Notes: a model not told the origin generated them from the letters alone. A DNA stretch of 64,000 nucleotides from Collinsella aerofaciens (GCF_028206795.1 NZ_JAQLFJ010000001.1:62001-126000), one strand, 5' to 3'; counted from the first letter of the stretch, positions 9,222 through 19,185 are shown. Numbers and translations: made by a program.

Positions 9222-9448
9222 GCTTGTTGGGACCCATTTGTGCGGGGGAGTTGTGGAGTTGTGCAGGCAGACGAGGTTTTTCTGGAAATACGCTCCCGAT
9301 GCGCGTATAGTACCGATTGTTTTGTCGGCTCCTGCTGCGTCGAGTCCAAACCGCGAAATGCCATGAGCGGCGCGGATGCAGCCAGGAGGCACGAGGACAA
9401 CCCATCGTGGCCACGCCCCGTGCTTAAAACCCCAAGAAGGAGTGAACA
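9222..9448 (+). promoter_or_regulatory. rplE leader with candidate promoter and two-stem hairpin
   Basis: A TATAGT hexamer (9306-9311) is a possible -10 without a good -35. Downstream, 9334-9341 pairs with 9375-9382 (8 bp) enclosing a second stem, 9351-9355 with 9371-9375. The rest of the spacer holds no gene I can support. As the first transcribed leader of a truncated spc block, it could carry ribosomal-protein feedback, but no known leader class is recognised. Confidence 0.35.
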
Positions 9449-10006
9449 ATGGCAGAAGAGAAGTATGTGCCGCGTCTGAAGACCAAGTACAACAACGAGG
9501 TCAAGCAGCAGCTTCAGGACAAGTTCCAGTACGAGAACGTCATGATGATCCCCAAGTTTGAGAAGATCGTCGTGAACATGGGTGTCGGCGAGGCCGCTAC
9601 CGATTCCAAGGCCATCGACGGTGCCGTGCGCGACCTGCGCGCCATCACCGGTCAGCAGCCGATGATCACCCGTGCCCGCAAGTCCATCGCTACCTTCCGC
9701 CTGCGCGCTGGTATGCCGATCGGCTGCAAGGTTACCCTGCGTGGCGACCGTATGTGGGAGTTCTTCGATCGTCTGACCTCCGTCGCGATCCCCCGTATCC
9801 GCGACTTCCGCGGCATCTCCGCCAAGAGCTTCGACGGTCGTGGTAACTTCTCCATGGGCGTCACCGAGCAGCTCATCTTCCCCGAGATCGACTTCGACTC
9901 CGTCGATCACCAGCGTGGTATGGACATCACTTTCGTGACCACCGCTAACACCGATGAGGAGGCCAAGGCCCTTCTGGACGCCTTCGGTTTCCCGTTCAAG
10001 AAATAG
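9449..10006 (+). CDS. rplE: 50S ribosomal protein L5
   Basis: A 185-residue L5, which binds 5S rRNA in the central protuberance. The [14 protein letters not shown] segment ([17 protein letters not shown]) and the [16 protein letters not shown] stretch are diagnostic. Length is normal for the family. AAGGAG precedes the ATG. It is the first gene of the ribosomal run here; rplX and rplN, which normally precede it, are absent and a permease lies upstream. Confidence 0.97.
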   Translation: MAEEKYVPRLKTKYNNEVKQQLQDKFQYENVMMIPKFEKIVVNMGVGEAATDSKAIDGAVRDLRAITGQQPMITRARKSIATFRLRAGMPIGCKVTLRGDRMWEFFDRLTSVAIPRIRDFRGISAKSFDGRGNFSMGVTEQLIFPEIDFDSVDHQRGMDITFVTTANTDEEAKALLDAFGFPFKK

Positions 10007-10085
10007 GTTCACCTGCCCTATGAGCGCCGTTCCCAGAAGGGGGCGGCGCTTGGGGCGAACAATACTCTATGTGAGGAGGATATAA

Positions 10086-10271
10086 GTGGCTAAGACATCG
10101 ATGATCGTCAAGTGCAATCGCAAGCAGAAGTTCTCTACTCGTGAGTACACGCGCTGCCAGCGCTGCGGCCGTCCGCACTCTGTGTACCGCAAGTTCGGCC
10201 TGTGCCGTGTCTGCTTCCGCGAGCTTGCACTCAAGGGCGAGCTTCCCGGCGTTAAGAAGGCCAGCTGGTAA
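10086..10271 (+). CDS. rpsZ: 30S ribosomal protein S14, zinc-binding type Z
   Basis: A 61-residue short S14 with two CxxC pairs (C24/C27 and C40/C43), the zinc-ribbon form found in Gram-positive bacteria. It starts with GTG after GAGGATATAA. A small hairpin (10023-10029 with 10044-10050) lies in the 79-bp spacer after rplE. No zinc-free paralogue is present in the window. Confidence 0.97.
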   Translation: MAKTSMIVKCNRKQKFSTREYTRCQRCGRPHSVYRKFGLCRVCFRELALKGELPGVKKASW

Positions 10272-10390
10272 GTCACTACCAGCGTTTCAAGCATCAGTTT
10301 GGAACAGGGAAAACGCGCTAAAAAGGCTTTGCCGTTAAGGGCGGCGAAGAACCAAGAGCACGTGTTCATCAAGAACGAAGGAGAATCTGT

Positions 10391-10789
10391 ATGAACCTTA
10401 CAGACCCGATCGCAGATATGCTTACGCGCATCCGTAACGCTAACTCTGTGAACAAGGCCACGGTCTCCATGCCGAGCAGCAAGAAGCTCGTCGAGATCGC
10501 TCGTGTTCTGCACGAGGAGGGCTACATCGAGGGCTACGATGTCGAGGACACCGTTCCCCAGAAGACTCTGCACATCACGCTTAAGTATGGTCCCAAGAAG
10601 GCTAAGGTCATCAACGGCATCCGCCGCATTTCCAAGCCGGGCCTGCGTAAGTACACCGGCGTTGCCGACATGCCCCGCGTCCGCGGTGGCCTTGGTACCG
10701 CCATTATTTCCACCAGCCATGGCGTCATGACCGACCGCGATGCTCGCAAGCACAACGTCGGCGGCGAGATCATCGCTTACGTCTGGTAA
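10391..10789 (+). CDS. rpsH: 30S ribosomal protein S8
   Basis: A 132-residue S8, primary 16S rRNA binder and the known translational repressor of the spc operon in E. coli. The [16 protein letters not shown] start and the C-terminal [19 protein letters not shown] block are family hallmarks. The ATG follows AAGGAG with good spacing. It lies 119 bp after rpsZ, a longer gap than elsewhere in the run. Confidence 0.97.
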   Translation: MNLTDPIADMLTRIRNANSVNKATVSMPSSKKLVEIARVLHEEGYIEGYDVEDTVPQKTLHITLKYGPKKAKVINGIRRISKPGLRKYTGVADMPRVRGGLGTAIISTSHGVMTDRDARKHNVGGEIIAYVW

Positions 10790-10822
10790 TTCGCTCGGTA
10801 GGTAGAAGGAAAGGAGATCACC

Positions 10823-11359
10823 GTGTCTCGTATCGGTAATAAGCCTGTCCAGATTCCCGCCGGAGTCGAAGTGGCAGTCAACGGCAACAACGTTGTCGTC
10901 AAGGGCCCCAAGGGCCAGCTCGAGCTCGATGTCTTTGAGAAGCTCGCTATCAACGTCGAGGACAACGTCCTCACCGTTTCCCGTCCCGACGACGAGCGTG
11001 AGACCCGTGCCCGCCACGGCCTCACCCGCGCCCTCATCCACAACATGGTTGTTGGCGTTTCTGAGGGCTTCGAGAAGAAGCTCGAGCTCGCCGGCGTCGG
11101 TTACCGCGTGCAGCAGAAGGGCAAGAACCTCGAGTTCTCCCTGGGCTTCTCGCACCCCGTGATCGTCGAGGCTCCCGAGGGCATCACCTTCGAGGTTCCC
11201 GACAACACCCACGTGAACGTCAAGGGTATCAACAAGCAGCAGGTCGGTCAGATCGCCGCTGAGATCCGCGGCCATCGTCCTCCCGAGCCTTACAAGGGCA
11301 AGGGTATCCACTACGTTGGCGAGCACATCCGCCGCAAGCTGGGTAAGGCCGCCAAGTAG
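10823..11359 (+). CDS. rplF: 50S ribosomal protein L6
   Basis: A 178-residue L6 starting at GTG after AAAGGAGATC. The N-terminal [15 protein letters not shown] and the C-terminal [12 protein letters not shown] motif are typical. It has two repeated alpha/beta domains as in the family, with normal length. It forms part of the large-subunit factor-binding site near L7/L12. Confidence 0.97.
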   Translation: MSRIGNKPVQIPAGVEVAVNGNNVVVKGPKGQLELDVFEKLAINVEDNVLTVSRPDDERETRARHGLTRALIHNMVVGVSEGFEKKLELAGVGYRVQQKGKNLEFSLGFSHPVIVEAPEGITFEVPDNTHVNVKGINKQQVGQIAAEIRGHRPPEPYKGKGIHYVGEHIRRKLGKAAK

Positions 11360-11384
11360 TCGTAACCGACTCACTCGCATAAGA

Positions 11385-11406
11385 CCAGCACCCCGTCAGG
11401 TGCTGG
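11385..11406 (+). other. Intra-operon hairpin between rplF and rplR
   Basis: A perfect 8-bp stem (CCAGCACC at 11385-11392 with 11399-11406) and 6-nt loop in the 75-bp spacer. No T-tract follows, so processing or pausing is more likely than termination. Confidence 0.5.
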
Positions 11407-11434
11407 CAAGATCAACCTTTTTAGGAGTTTACGT

Positions 11435-11803
11435 ATGAACAAGCATAAGGCGAAGCTGGAAGGCCTCAAGCGTCGTCAGCGTCGTGTTCGCGGCAAGGTC
11501 TCGGGTACCTCCGAGCGTCCGCGTCTTCGCGTGACCCGTACTAACGCCAACATCTATGCCCAGATCATCGACGACAGCAAGGGCTCCAGCCTGACGCTCG
11601 TCTCTGCCTCGACCCTCGAGGCCGAGTTCAAGGGCACCCACACCTCGAACAAGGAGGCTGCGGAGAAGGTCGGTCAGCTCGTTGGCAAGCGTGCCATCGA
11701 GGCCGGCATCACCAAGGTCGCCTTCGATCGCGGTGGCCGTATCTACCATGGCCGCGTCAAGGCCCTCGCCGACGGTGCTCGTGCCGCCGGTCTCGAGTTC
11801 TAG
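11435..11803 (+). CDS. rplR: 50S ribosomal protein L18
   Basis: A 122-residue L18, a 5S rRNA-binding protein. [19 protein letters not shown] and the C-terminal [20 protein letters not shown] are the family signatures. AGGAG precedes the ATG. It is separated from rpsE by 14 bp. Confidence 0.97.
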   Translation: MNKHKAKLEGLKRRQRRVRGKVSGTSERPRLRVTRTNANIYAQIIDDSKGSSLTLVSASTLEAEFKGTHTSNKEAAEKVGQLVGKRAIEAGITKVAFDRGGRIYHGRVKALADGARAAGLEF

Positions 11804-11817
11804 GAGGTATGTAGCAC

Positions 11818-12342
11818 ATGGCTCGTAATCAGAAGCAGCAGCGCGAGGCCTCCGAGTTCGAGGAGCGCGTCGTTTACATCAACCGCGTGTCGAAGACCGT
11901 CAAGGGTGGTCGTCGCATGAGCCTCGTCGCTCTCGTCGTCGTTGGCGACGGCAAGGGCAACGTCGGCGTTGGCATGGGCAAGTCCGCTGAGGTGCCCCTG
12001 GCCATCTCCAAGGCGTCTCTCGATGCCAAGAAGAACATGTTCCACGTGCCGGTGACCGAGCAGGGCACCATCCCGCACGAGGTTCTCGGCCACTTTGGTG
12101 CCGGCCGCATCATCATCAAGCCCGCTGTCGAGGGTACCGGCGTTATCGCCGGCGGCGCTGTGCGTCCCCTCTTCGAGCTTGCTGGCATCAAGAACGTCCT
12201 GTCCAAGTCCCTCGGTACCGACAACGGCCTCAACATCATCAAGGCTGCCGTCGAGGGCCTCAAGGAGCTCTCCAGCCCTGAGGACGTCGCGGCTCGCCGT
12301 GGCCTGACGGTCTCCGAGATGTTCGTCGGTAAGGAGAACTAA
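11818..12342 (+). CDS. rpsE: 30S ribosomal protein S5
   Basis: A 174-residue S5 with the double-stranded RNA-binding-like N-terminal domain ([20 protein letters not shown]) and the GxGxGKSAEVP loop region. It contributes to decoding fidelity. AGGAGG lies directly upstream. rpmD follows after 2 bp. Confidence 0.97.
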   Translation: MARNQKQQREASEFEERVVYINRVSKTVKGGRRMSLVALVVVGDGKGNVGVGMGKSAEVPLAISKASLDAKKNMFHVPVTEQGTIPHEVLGHFGAGRIIIKPAVEGTGVIAGGAVRPLFELAGIKNVLSKSLGTDNGLNIIKAAVEGLKELSSPEDVAARRGLTVSEMFVGKEN

Positions 12343-12344
12343 GC

Positions 12345-12527
12345 ATGGCTGACACCATCAAGATCAAGCAGGTCCGCAGCACCAACGGTTGCAAGCAGGA
12401 CCAGGTCCGTACTGTCCGTGCCCTCGGTCTCCACAGGATCCGCGAGGTTCGCGAGATTGCTGACAACGAGTCCGTCCGCGGCATGATCTTCAAGGTCAAG
12501 CACCTTGTCGAGATTGTAGAGGAGTAG
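12345..12527 (+). CDS. rpmD: 50S ribosomal protein L30
   Basis: A 60-residue L30. KIKQVRSTNGCKQDQVRTVRALGL followed by VRGMI is the compact family pattern (spread over residues 5-48). Tight coupling with rpsE (2 bp) and rplO (3 bp) is normal for this operon. Confidence 0.96.
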   Translation: MADTIKIKQVRSTNGCKQDQVRTVRALGLHRIREVREIADNESVRGMIFKVKHLVEIVEE

Positions 12528-12530
12528 CAA

Positions 12531-12980
12531 ATGCAGCTTCACGATCTTACTCCCGCGCCCGGTTCCACCAAGAACCGTAAGCGCGTCGGCCGTGGCAATT
12601 CTTCGGGTCACGGCACCACTTCTGGCCGCGGCCAGAAGGGCCAGGGTTCCCGCTCTGGTGGCACCAAGGGTGCCGGCTTCGAGGGTGGCCAGACTCCGCT
12701 GGCTATGCGCCTGCCCAAGCTTCCGGGCTTCCGCAACCCCCGTCGTATCGAGTACACCGCTGTTAACGTTGAGCGTCTCGAGCGTAAGTTCGAGGACGGC
12801 GCTGTAATCGACGGTGCCGCTCTTAAGGCCGCTCGCATCACCAAGAGCGAGTTCGAGCCCGTCAAGGTGCTCGGCAATGGTGAGCTCACCAAGAAGTTCA
12901 CGGTCAAGGTCGACAAGGTCAGCGCTTCTGCGCAGGCCAAGATCGAGGCCGCCGGCGGAAAGGTCGAGCTGCCGTGCTAA
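12531..12980 (+). CDS. rplO: 50S ribosomal protein L15
   Basis: A 149-residue L15. The glycine/arginine-rich N-terminal half ([20 protein letters not shown]) and the LPKLPGF motif identify it. The stop at 12978-12980 overlaps the secY start by 7 bp, indicating translational coupling. Confidence 0.97.
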   Translation: MQLHDLTPAPGSTKNRKRVGRGNSSGHGTTSGRGQKGQGSRSGGTKGAGFEGGQTPLAMRLPKLPGFRNPRRIEYTAVNVERLERKFEDGAVIDGAALKAARITKSEFEPVKVLGNGELTKKFTVKVDKVSASAQAKIEAAGGKVELPC

Positions 12981-14260
12981 ATGGTCTTAAGAATGCTTTC
13001 CGCATCAAAGAATTGCGCGAAAAGATTCTTTTTACCATAGCTATGCTCGTCGTGTACCGCATTGGTGCGCACGTTCCTGTGCCCGGCATTCCCTTCCAGG
13101 GGATGCTGGGCCTTTTCTCGACCGATAACAATTCGGTCGCCGCAGGTGCTATGGCCCTCCTGAATCTTTTCTCTGGCGGCGCGTTGAGCTATGTGTCGGT
13201 GTTTTCGCTGGGCATCATGCCTTACATCACCAGCTCGATCATCCTCCAGATGCTCCAGGCCGTCGTGCCTTCCCTGCATGAGCTTGCCCGCGAGGGCGAG
13301 GTCGGTCAGACCAAGATTACGCAGTATTCGCGTTACCTCACCCTGGCTCTGGCAATCCTCAACTCCGTGGGTTACCTCTTCCTCTTTAAGAGCTTCGGCA
13401 TCACCTTTAATGGCGCCGGCGCTCCCGAGGTCATCTTCGACCTCATGATCGTCGGTACGCTCACCGCGGGCGCCATGCTGATCATGTGGATTGGTGAGCT
13501 CATCACCCAGCGCGGTATCGGTAATGGCATGTCGCTGATCATCTTCGCGAACATCATGGCCGGTCTGCCGCAGGCAATCTTCTCCAGCACCGAGGGCAAT
13601 GCCGGTGGCATCATCACCATGGTGATCATCTGCGCCATCATCCTGCTGGTCATCCCGCTGATCGTTTTCCTTGAGCGCGGCCAGCGCCGCATTCCGGTCT
13701 CCTACGCCAAGCGCGTCGTGGGCCGTCGCATGATGGGTGGCCAGACCACCTACCTGCCCATCAAGGTCAACACCGCGGGCGTCGTGCCGATCATCTTCGC
13801 TTCGGCGCTGCTGTACTTCCCGGCTCAGATTGCCGTGTTCTTCCCCGGCATCGGCTGGATTCAGGCAGTTGCCTCCGCGCTTTCGACCGGTTGGCTCAAT
13901 TGGGTGCTTAACGTTGTCCTCATCGTGTTCTTCGCGTACTTCTACACCTCCATGGTGTTCAACCCCGATGACACGGCCGACAACCTTAAGAAGCAGGGCG
14001 GCTTTATTCCGGGCGTGCGTCCGGGTAGGGCTACCGCGGCCTACATCAAGAACGCGCTCAACAAGATTACGCTTCCCAGCGCTGTCTTTTTGGCGCTCAT
14101 CGCCATCGTGCCTTCGATCATCTTCTCCTTCACGGGTAACCATCTGATCCAGGCATTTGGCGGCACGTCCATCCTCATCATGGTCGGCGTCGTGCTCGAC
14201 ACAGTCGATAAGCTCGAAGGCCAGATCAAGATGTATGATTACGATGGATTCTTTAAATAG
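12974..14260 (+). CDS. secY: Preprotein translocase subunit SecY
   Basis: A 428-residue ten-helix channel protein. The N-terminal [13 protein letters not shown], the plug-region segment after GVNTA-like NTAGVVP, and the cytoplasmic loop [18 protein letters not shown] are visible. It starts with GTG at 12974, inside the rplO end, with no separate ribosome-binding site, so it probably depends on translational coupling. Its partner SecA is encoded at 42.5 kb. Confidence 0.96.
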   Translation: MLNGLKNAFRIKELREKILFTIAMLVVYRIGAHVPVPGIPFQGMLGLFSTDNNSVAAGAMALLNLFSGGALSYVSVFSLGIMPYITSSIILQMLQAVVPSLHELAREGEVGQTKITQYSRYLTLALAILNSVGYLFLFKSFGITFNGAGAPEVIFDLMIVGTLTAGAMLIMWIGELITQRGIGNGMSLIIFANIMAGLPQAIFSSTEGNAGGIITMVIICAIILLVIPLIVFLERGQRRIPVSYAKRVVGRRMMGGQTTYLPIKVNTAGVVPIIFASALLYFPAQIAVFFPGIGWIQAVASALSTGWLNWVLNVVLIVFFAYFYTSMVFNPDDTADNLKKQGGFIPGVRPGRATAAYIKNALNKITLPSAVFLALIAIVPSIIFSFTGNHLIQAFGGTSILIMVGVVLDTVDKLEGQIKMYDYDGFFK

Positions 14261-14278
14261 GCTAGAGGAGGATTGCTC

Positions 14279-14905
14279 ATGAACCTCGTATTGCTCGGAG
14301 CTCCGGGTGCCGGCAAGGGCACCGTCGCACAGGAGCTCGTCGCCGAGTTTGGCGTCGCTCACATTTCCACGGGCGACCTGCTGCGTGCTGCCGTCAAGGG
14401 CGGCACCGAGCTTGGTATTCAGGCTAAGAAGTACATGGACGCTGGCGAGCTCGTTCCCGACCAGCTCGTGATCGACCTTGTCAAGGAGCGCCTTGCCGCC
14501 GATGACGCCCAGCAGGGCTTCATCCTCGACGGCTTCCCGCGCAACACCGCCCAGGCCGTGACGCTCGATTCCGAGCTCTCCGCCATGGGTCGCGAGATCG
14601 ACTGTGCCCTTCTGGTCGATGTGGCCCCCGAGGTCATTATCGATCGGCTGTCTTCGCGTCGCACCTGCCGCGCCTGCGGTTACACCGGCACCGCTGCCGA
14701 TGCTACTTGCCCCAAGTGCGCAGGCGAGATGTATCAGCGCGATGACGACAAGCCCGAGACCATCAAGAACCGTCTCGACGTCTACGAGAAGTCCACGAGC
14801 CCGCTCGTCGACTACTATCGTGGCCAGGGTCTGCTCAAGTCGGTCAACGGTGACCAGGCTCGTGAGACCGTGTACGGGGATGTCAAAGAGGCTCTCGGTC
14901 TATGA
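14279..14905 (+). CDS. adk: Adenylate kinase, zinc-lid type
   Basis: A 208-residue adenylate kinase (ATP + AMP = 2 ADP). The P-loop GAPGAGKGT is at residues 7-15 and DGFPRN at 84-89. The lid carries four cysteines (C130, C133, C144, C147), the structural-zinc form common in Gram-positives. The ATG at 14279 follows AGAGGAGG with 7-nt spacing; an in-frame TTG 6 bp upstream is too close to that site. The TGA stop overlaps the map ATG (ATGA). Confidence 0.96.
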   Translation: MNLVLLGAPGAGKGTVAQELVAEFGVAHISTGDLLRAAVKGGTELGIQAKKYMDAGELVPDQLVIDLVKERLAADDAQQGFILDGFPRNTAQAVTLDSELSAMGREIDCALLVDVAPEVIIDRLSSRRTCRACGYTGTAADATCPKCAGEMYQRDDDKPETIKNRLDVYEKSTSPLVDYYRGQGLLKSVNGDQARETVYGDVKEALGL

Positions 14906-15690
14906 TCAAGATTAAGTCTGCAACGCAAATCGAGCAGATGAAGAAGGCAGGAGCGCTATCTAAGATGGCGCTCCGCCACGTTGGAGCCATGGTGCGCCCC
15001 GGCGTTTCGACTTTTGAGCTCGATCAGCTCGCGGAGCAGATTATCCGCATGCATGGCGGCACCCCGGCCTTTAAGGGCTACGGCGGGTTCCCGGGAACCA
15101 TCTGCGCATCGATCAACGATGCCGTGGTTCACGGTATTCCCAACCCCGACATGATCCTGCGCGATGGCGATATCATCTCCATTGATACGGGAGCTGTCGT
15201 TGACGGTTGGGTCGGCGATAACGCTTGGACGTTTTTCGTCGGCACCCCCACGCCCGAAGCCAAGGCTTTGTGCGAGGTCACGCGCGATTGCCTTAAGGCT
15301 GCCATTGAGCAGGCTGTTCCCGGTAACCATATCGGGGACGTCGGTTATGCCGTTCAGTCCCTCGCCGAGTCTCACGGTTACGGCGTGCTTCGTGATTATG
15401 TGGGCCATGGCATTGGCCGCGTGATGCACGAGGACCCCAACGTTCCTAACTATGGAAAGAAGGGGAGGGGCGTTCGTCTCCAGGCCGGCATGGTCATCGC
15501 CATCGAGCCGATGGTTACGATGGGTTCCAACCATGTGAGCACGGGCTCCGATGGTTGGATCGTTACGACCAACGACCACCTGCCCGCCGCGCATTATGAG
15601 AACACCGTCGCCATTACCAATGACGGTCCGGTGATTCTTACCACCGATGCCCAAGGTGCTTGGTGTCCCTTGCAGGGCGGAGAAATGTAA
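14902..15690 (+). CDS. map: Methionine aminopeptidase type I
   Basis: A 262-residue enzyme that removes the initiator methionine. The substrate/metal residues are H77, D95, D106, H169, E202 and E233, all in the expected motifs (SIDTGAV, GHGIGR, IEPM). It starts within the adk stop codon by an ATGA overlap. The adk-map-infA order is the usual one for Gram-positive spc operons. Confidence 0.96.
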   Translation: MIKIKSATQIEQMKKAGALSKMALRHVGAMVRPGVSTFELDQLAEQIIRMHGGTPAFKGYGGFPGTICASINDAVVHGIPNPDMILRDGDIISIDTGAVVDGWVGDNAWTFFVGTPTPEAKALCEVTRDCLKAAIEQAVPGNHIGDVGYAVQSLAESHGYGVLRDYVGHGIGRVMHEDPNVPNYGKKGRGVRLQAGMVIAIEPMVTMGSNHVSTGSDGWIVTTNDHLPAAHYENTVAITNDGPVILTTDAQGAWCPLQGGEM

Positions 15691-15726
15691 CAAGTTCCAC
15701 GTAGTTGTGGAGCCATTACGAAGATA

Positions 15727-15755
15727 TTACGATACGTGCATGCGTATTGTAGAAT
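15727..15755 (+). promoter_or_regulatory. infA: Weak candidate promoter before infA
   Basis: TTACGA (15727-15732), a 17-bp spacer and TAGAAT (15750-15755) lie in the AT-rich 104-bp spacer between map and infA. The match to consensus is partial, so this is tentative. Confidence 0.3.
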
Positions 15756-15794
15756 ACTCAATCGCTGTCGTTTTCTAGAGAAAGATGATTGCTT

Positions 15795-16013
15795 GTGAAG
15801 AAGGAAGACGCAATTGAGCTCGAGGGTACGGTAAAGGAGCCGCTGCCCAACGCCATGTTTAAGGTCGAGCTCGAGAACGGTCATTCGGTTCTGTGCAACA
15901 TTTCTGGCAAGATCCGAATGAATTACATCCGCATTCTCCCCGGTGACAGGGTTGTCGTGGAGCTTTCCCCGTACGACCTGACCCGCGGTCGCATCACCTA
16001 TCGCTATAAATAG
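15795..16013 (+). CDS. infA: Translation initiation factor IF-1
   Basis: A 72-residue OB-fold factor; [20 protein letters not shown] and the RITYRYK end are diagnostic. I prefer the GTG at 15795, which gives the standard 72 residues; an in-frame TTG at 15789 would add two. The ribosome-binding site is weak either way. Confidence 0.95.
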   Translation: MKKEDAIELEGTVKEPLPNAMFKVELENGHSVLCNISGKIRMNYIRILPGDRVVVELSPYDLTRGRITYRYK

Positions 16014-16015
16014 CG

Positions 16016-16076
16016 ACACGCATACACGCTCTTTTCCGACTGCAGGCTTAGCTCAACCTACGGTCGGTTTGCGTGT
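16016..16076 (+). other. Hairpin in infA-rpmJ spacer
   Basis: ACACGCA at 16016-16022 pairs with 16070-16076, and CCGAC near 16037 pairs with GTCGG near 16062, giving a two-part stem in the 147-bp spacer. It could attenuate or process the downstream alpha-operon message. Confidence 0.35.
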
Positions 16077-16160
16077 GAAGACCAGCCATAGTTTTAAACG
16101 CCTGCGGCTGGGCGAGTAGATAGTAGGGAAGTAGTTTGAGCGCTACCGAAAGGAAGAACG

Positions 16161-16274
16161 ATGAAGGTACGTCCTTCGGTCAAGAAGATGTGCGATAAGT
16201 GCAAAATCATTAGGCGCCATGGCAAGGTCCTCGTCATTTGCGAGAACCCCCGTCATAAGCAGCGTCAGGGTTAA
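16161..16274 (+). CDS. rpmJ: 50S ribosomal protein L36
   Basis: A 37-residue protein, [20 protein letters not shown] then [18 protein letters not shown]. The zinc ligands C11, C14, C27 and H32 make it the zinc-binding form. AAAGGAAG precedes the ATG and rpsM follows after 14 bp, as in most alpha operons. Confidence 0.96.
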   Translation: MKVRPSVKKMCDKCKIIRRHGKVLVICENPRHKQRQG

Positions 16275-16288
16275 GAGAGGAGACTACG

Positions 16289-16663
16289 TTGGCCCGTATT
16301 AATGGTGTCGACCTCCCGCGTGAGAAGCGCGTTGAGATCGGTCTGACCTACATTTACGGCATCGGCCGCACCACTGCGACGAAGATTTGCGTCGAGTGCA
16401 ACGTTAACGTGGATACGCGCGTTAAGGACCTCACCGAGGATGAGGTTAACGCCATCCGCGATTATATCGATAAGAATCAGATCATGGTTGAGGGCGACCT
16501 CCGCCGTGAGCGCAACCAGAACGTCAAGCGCCTTATGGACATCGGCTGCAACCGCGGCCTTCGTCACCGCAAGGGCCTCCCGGTCCGCGGCCAGCGCACC
16601 CACACTAACGCTCGTACCCGCAAGGGCCCGAAGCGTCAGATCGGTGCTAAGAAGAAGAAATAA
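16289..16663 (+). CDS. rpsM: 30S ribosomal protein S13
   Basis: A 124-residue S13 from the small-subunit head. [20 protein letters not shown] and the basic C-terminal [14 protein letters not shown] tail are typical. It starts with TTG at 16289 after AGAGAGGAG; no ATG alternative preserves the conserved N-terminus. Confidence 0.96.
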   Translation: MARINGVDLPREKRVEIGLTYIYGIGRTTATKICVECNVNVDTRVKDLTEDEVNAIRDYIDKNQIMVEGDLRRERNQNVKRLMDIGCNRGLRHRKGLPVRGQRTHTNARTRKGPKRQIGAKKKK

Positions 16664-16677
16664 GGAGCGCTAGATAG

Positions 16678-17082
16678 ATGGCTACTGCTAAGAAGAACGT
16701 TCGCGCTGCCCGTCTGAAGCGCGCGGACCGTAAGAACATTTCCGTGGGCCAGGCTCACATTCGTTCTACGTTCAACAACACGATCGTTTCGATCACCGAT
16801 CCCCAGGGCAACGTCATTTCCTGGAAGTCGGCTGGCCAGGTGGGCTTCAAGGGCTCCCGTAAGTCCACGCCGTTCGCTGCCCAGATGGCTGCCGAGGCTG
16901 CTGCCAAGCAGGCCATGGAGCACGGTATGAAGAAGGTTTCCGTCTTCGTCAAGGGCCCCGGCTCCGGTCGTGAGACCGCCATCCGCTCCCTCCAGGCTGC
17001 TGGCCTCGAGGTCTCGAGCATCCAGGACAAGACCCCCATTCCGCACAACGGCTGCCGCCCCAAGAAGCGTCGCCGCGTGTAA
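16678..17082 (+). CDS. rpsK: 30S ribosomal protein S11
   Basis: A 134-residue S11. [34 protein letters not shown] and the C-terminal [18 protein letters not shown] define the family. It lies 14 bp after rpsM and 19 bp before rpsD. Confidence 0.97.
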   Translation: MATAKKNVRAARLKRADRKNISVGQAHIRSTFNNTIVSITDPQGNVISWKSAGQVGFKGSRKSTPFAAQMAAEAAAKQAMEHGMKKVSVFVKGPGSGRETAIRSLQAAGLEVSSIQDKTPIPHNGCRPKKRRRV

Positions 17083-17101
17083 CTGAAAGGATCGTATCAA
17101 T

Positions 17102-17698
17102 ATGGCAATCGACAGGACTCCTGTTCTTAAGCGCTGCCGTCAGCTCGGGATCGATCCCGCTGAGCTCGGTTACAGCAGCAAGAAGGAATCTATCCGTCAG
17201 CCCAAGCGCCGTCGCAAGGAATCTGAGTACGGCATGCAGCTGCGTGAGAAGCAGAAGGTCAAGTTCATCTATGGCGTTCTGGAGAAGCAGTTCCACGGCT
17301 ACTTCAACAAGGCCCGTAAGATGAACGGCGTCACCGGTGAGAACCTCATGATCATCCTTGAGTCTCGCCTCGACAACGTCGTCTTCCGTCTTGGCTTCGC
17401 CCGCACCCGCAAAGAGGCTCGTCAGTCCGTCCGTCACGGTCACTTCACCGTGAACGGCAAGCGCGTGGACATCCCGTCCTACCGCGTCAAGGCCGGCGAC
17501 GTCGTCGCTGTCGGCGAGAAGTTCCGTGACCTCCTCCCCATCAAGGAGGCTCTGATTTCCTCCGAGCGCTTTGAGGTCCCTGGCTGGCTCGAGGTCGATA
17601 TCGAGAAGCTGTCTGGTAACGTGCTCGCTCTGCCGACGCGTGAGCAGATCAGCGGTGATATCAACGAGCAGCTCATCGTCGAGCTCTACTCTAAGTAG
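17102..17698 (+). CDS. rpsD: 30S ribosomal protein S4
   Basis: A 198-residue S4, an early 16S binder that represses the alpha operon in E. coli. An S4 RNA-binding domain is seen around residues 88-150 (SRLDNVVFRLGFARTRKEAR, then RHGHFTVNGKRVDIPSYRV). The N-terminal segment lacks the four-cysteine zinc motif present in some S4 proteins. Confidence 0.97.
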   Translation: MAIDRTPVLKRCRQLGIDPAELGYSSKKESIRQPKRRRKESEYGMQLREKQKVKFIYGVLEKQFHGYFNKARKMNGVTGENLMIILESRLDNVVFRLGFARTRKEARQSVRHGHFTVNGKRVDIPSYRVKAGDVVAVGEKFRDLLPIKEALISSERFEVPGWLEVDIEKLSGNVLALPTREQISGDINEQLIVELYSK

Positions 17699-17730
17699 TC
17701 CATCCGGGCTGCTGAGGCTGGAGGTAATAC

Positions 17731-18672
17731 ATGTCAGAATTCATTAGGCCTCAGGTTCAGGTCGAAGAGATCAACGAGACGTCTGCTCGTGTCTCCGTCG
17801 AGCCGCTCGAGCGTGGCTACGGCGATACGCTGGGTAACTCCCTTCGTCGCGTTCTTCTGTCCTCGCTCGAGGGTGCAGCCGTCGAGGCTATTCAGATCGA
17901 TGGTGCGCAGCACGAGTTCATGACCATCCCTAACATGGTCGAGGATGTCACCGACATCGTCCTGAATGTCAAGGGTCTTGTCTTCAGGGCTCTCGGCACG
18001 ACCGACGAGGCGACCGCCACCATCTCGGTTGACGGCCCCTGCGAGGTCACCGGTGCGGACTTCTTTATTCCGTCCGAGTTTGAGTTGGTCAACCCCGAGC
18101 AGCATATTGCTACGCTCACCGAGGGTGGCCATCTCACCATGAGCATGCGCATCGGCTATGGCCGCGGCTATGTCTCTGGCGAGGCTAACAAGCGCGACAA
18201 CGATCCCATCGGTGTGATCCACGTCGACTCGCTGTACTCGCCGGTGTCCCGTTGCGCCAAGCTCGTTGAGGCTTGCCGTGTCGGTCAGCACACCGACTAC
18301 GACCGCCTTGTCCTCGAGATCGAGACCAACGGTTCCATCGCCCCGCGCGACGCCGTGGTCCAGGCTGCCAATATCATCAACCAGCATATGGCCGCCTTTA
18401 TGAACCTTGCCGAGACCCCCGAGGTCGAGGAGGAGGCTTCGATCTTCGCTCCCGAGGTCACCAACGACAACGCCGAGCTGGACAAGCAGATCGAGGATCT
18501 GGACCTTTCCGTCCGTTCCTACAACTGCCTTAAGCGCGCCAGCATTCACTCGGTCCGTCAGCTCGTTGAGTTCTCGGAGAACGATCTGCTGAACATCCGT
18601 AACTTCGGTGTTAAGTCGATCGAGGAAGTGAAGGACAAGCTTGAGTCCATGGGCCTGAGCCTGAAGGCTTAA
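17731..18672 (+). CDS. rpoA: RNA polymerase alpha subunit
   Basis: A 313-residue alpha subunit. The N-terminal dimerisation domain runs to about residue 230 (EPLERGYGDTLGNSLRRVLL is conserved) and the C-terminal UP-element/activator-binding domain spans about 245-313 (YNCLKRASIHSVRQL, then NIRNFGVKSIEEV). GGAGG precedes the ATG. Standard position between rpsD and rplQ. Confidence 0.97.
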   Translation: MSEFIRPQVQVEEINETSARVSVEPLERGYGDTLGNSLRRVLLSSLEGAAVEAIQIDGAQHEFMTIPNMVEDVTDIVLNVKGLVFRALGTTDEATATISVDGPCEVTGADFFIPSEFELVNPEQHIATLTEGGHLTMSMRIGYGRGYVSGEANKRDNDPIGVIHVDSLYSPVSRCAKLVEACRVGQHTDYDRLVLEIETNGSIAPRDAVVQAANIINQHMAAFMNLAETPEVEEEASIFAPEVTNDNAELDKQIEDLDLSVRSYNCLKRASIHSVRQLVEFSENDLLNIRNFGVKSIEEVKDKLESMGLSLKA

Positions 18673-18702
18673 TGCTTCGCATATTTGAGGAGAAACTAGA
18701 CC

Positions 18703-19185
18703 ATGCGTCACAACGTTAAGAAGGGCCTGAAGCTCGGCACCGATGCGAGCCACACCAAGGCCATGAAGAAGAGCCTGGCCAAGGCCCTCTTCGAGAACGA
18801 CCGCATCAAGACCACCGAGACCCGCGCTAAGGCGCTGCGTTCGGTCGTCGAGCCGATCATCACCTGGGCCAAGAAGGGCGACCTGCACTCTCGTCGTCTG
18901 GCCATCGCCAAGCTCGGCGATAAGCAGCTCGTTGCCGAGATCTTCGACAAGGCTGCCCAGGGCATGTGGCAGGACCGCAACGGCGGTTACACCCGCATCA
19001 TGAAGCTCGGTAACCGTAAGGGCGACAACGCTCCTATCGTTATCATGGAGCTCGTCACCGAGCCTTGCACGCCTAAGGCCAAGAAGGCTGCTCCGGCCCC
19101 CAAGAAGGCCGCTGCTCCCAAGAAGGTTGAGGCTGTCGAGGAGACCGCTGCCGAGGAGGCTCCTGCTGAGGAGACCGCTGAGTAG
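18703..19185 (+). CDS. rplQ: 50S ribosomal protein L17 with Ala/Glu/Lys-rich tail
   Basis: A 160-residue L17. The core (MRHNVKKGLKLGTDASHTKA, RRLAIAKLGDKQLV) ends near residue 122. The last ~38 residues are a low-complexity Ala/Lys/Pro/Glu tail (KKAAPAPKKAAAPKK then acidic). Standard L17 is about 115-130 residues, so the tail is an addition; L31 in this window carries a similar one. A strong terminator follows. Confidence 0.95.
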   Translation: MRHNVKKGLKLGTDASHTKAMKKSLAKALFENDRIKTTETRAKALRSVVEPIITWAKKGDLHSRRLAIAKLGDKQLVAEIFDKAAQGMWQDRNGGYTRIMKLGNRKGDNAPIVIMELVTEPCTPKAKKAAPAPKKAAAPKKVEAVEETAAEEAPAEETAE

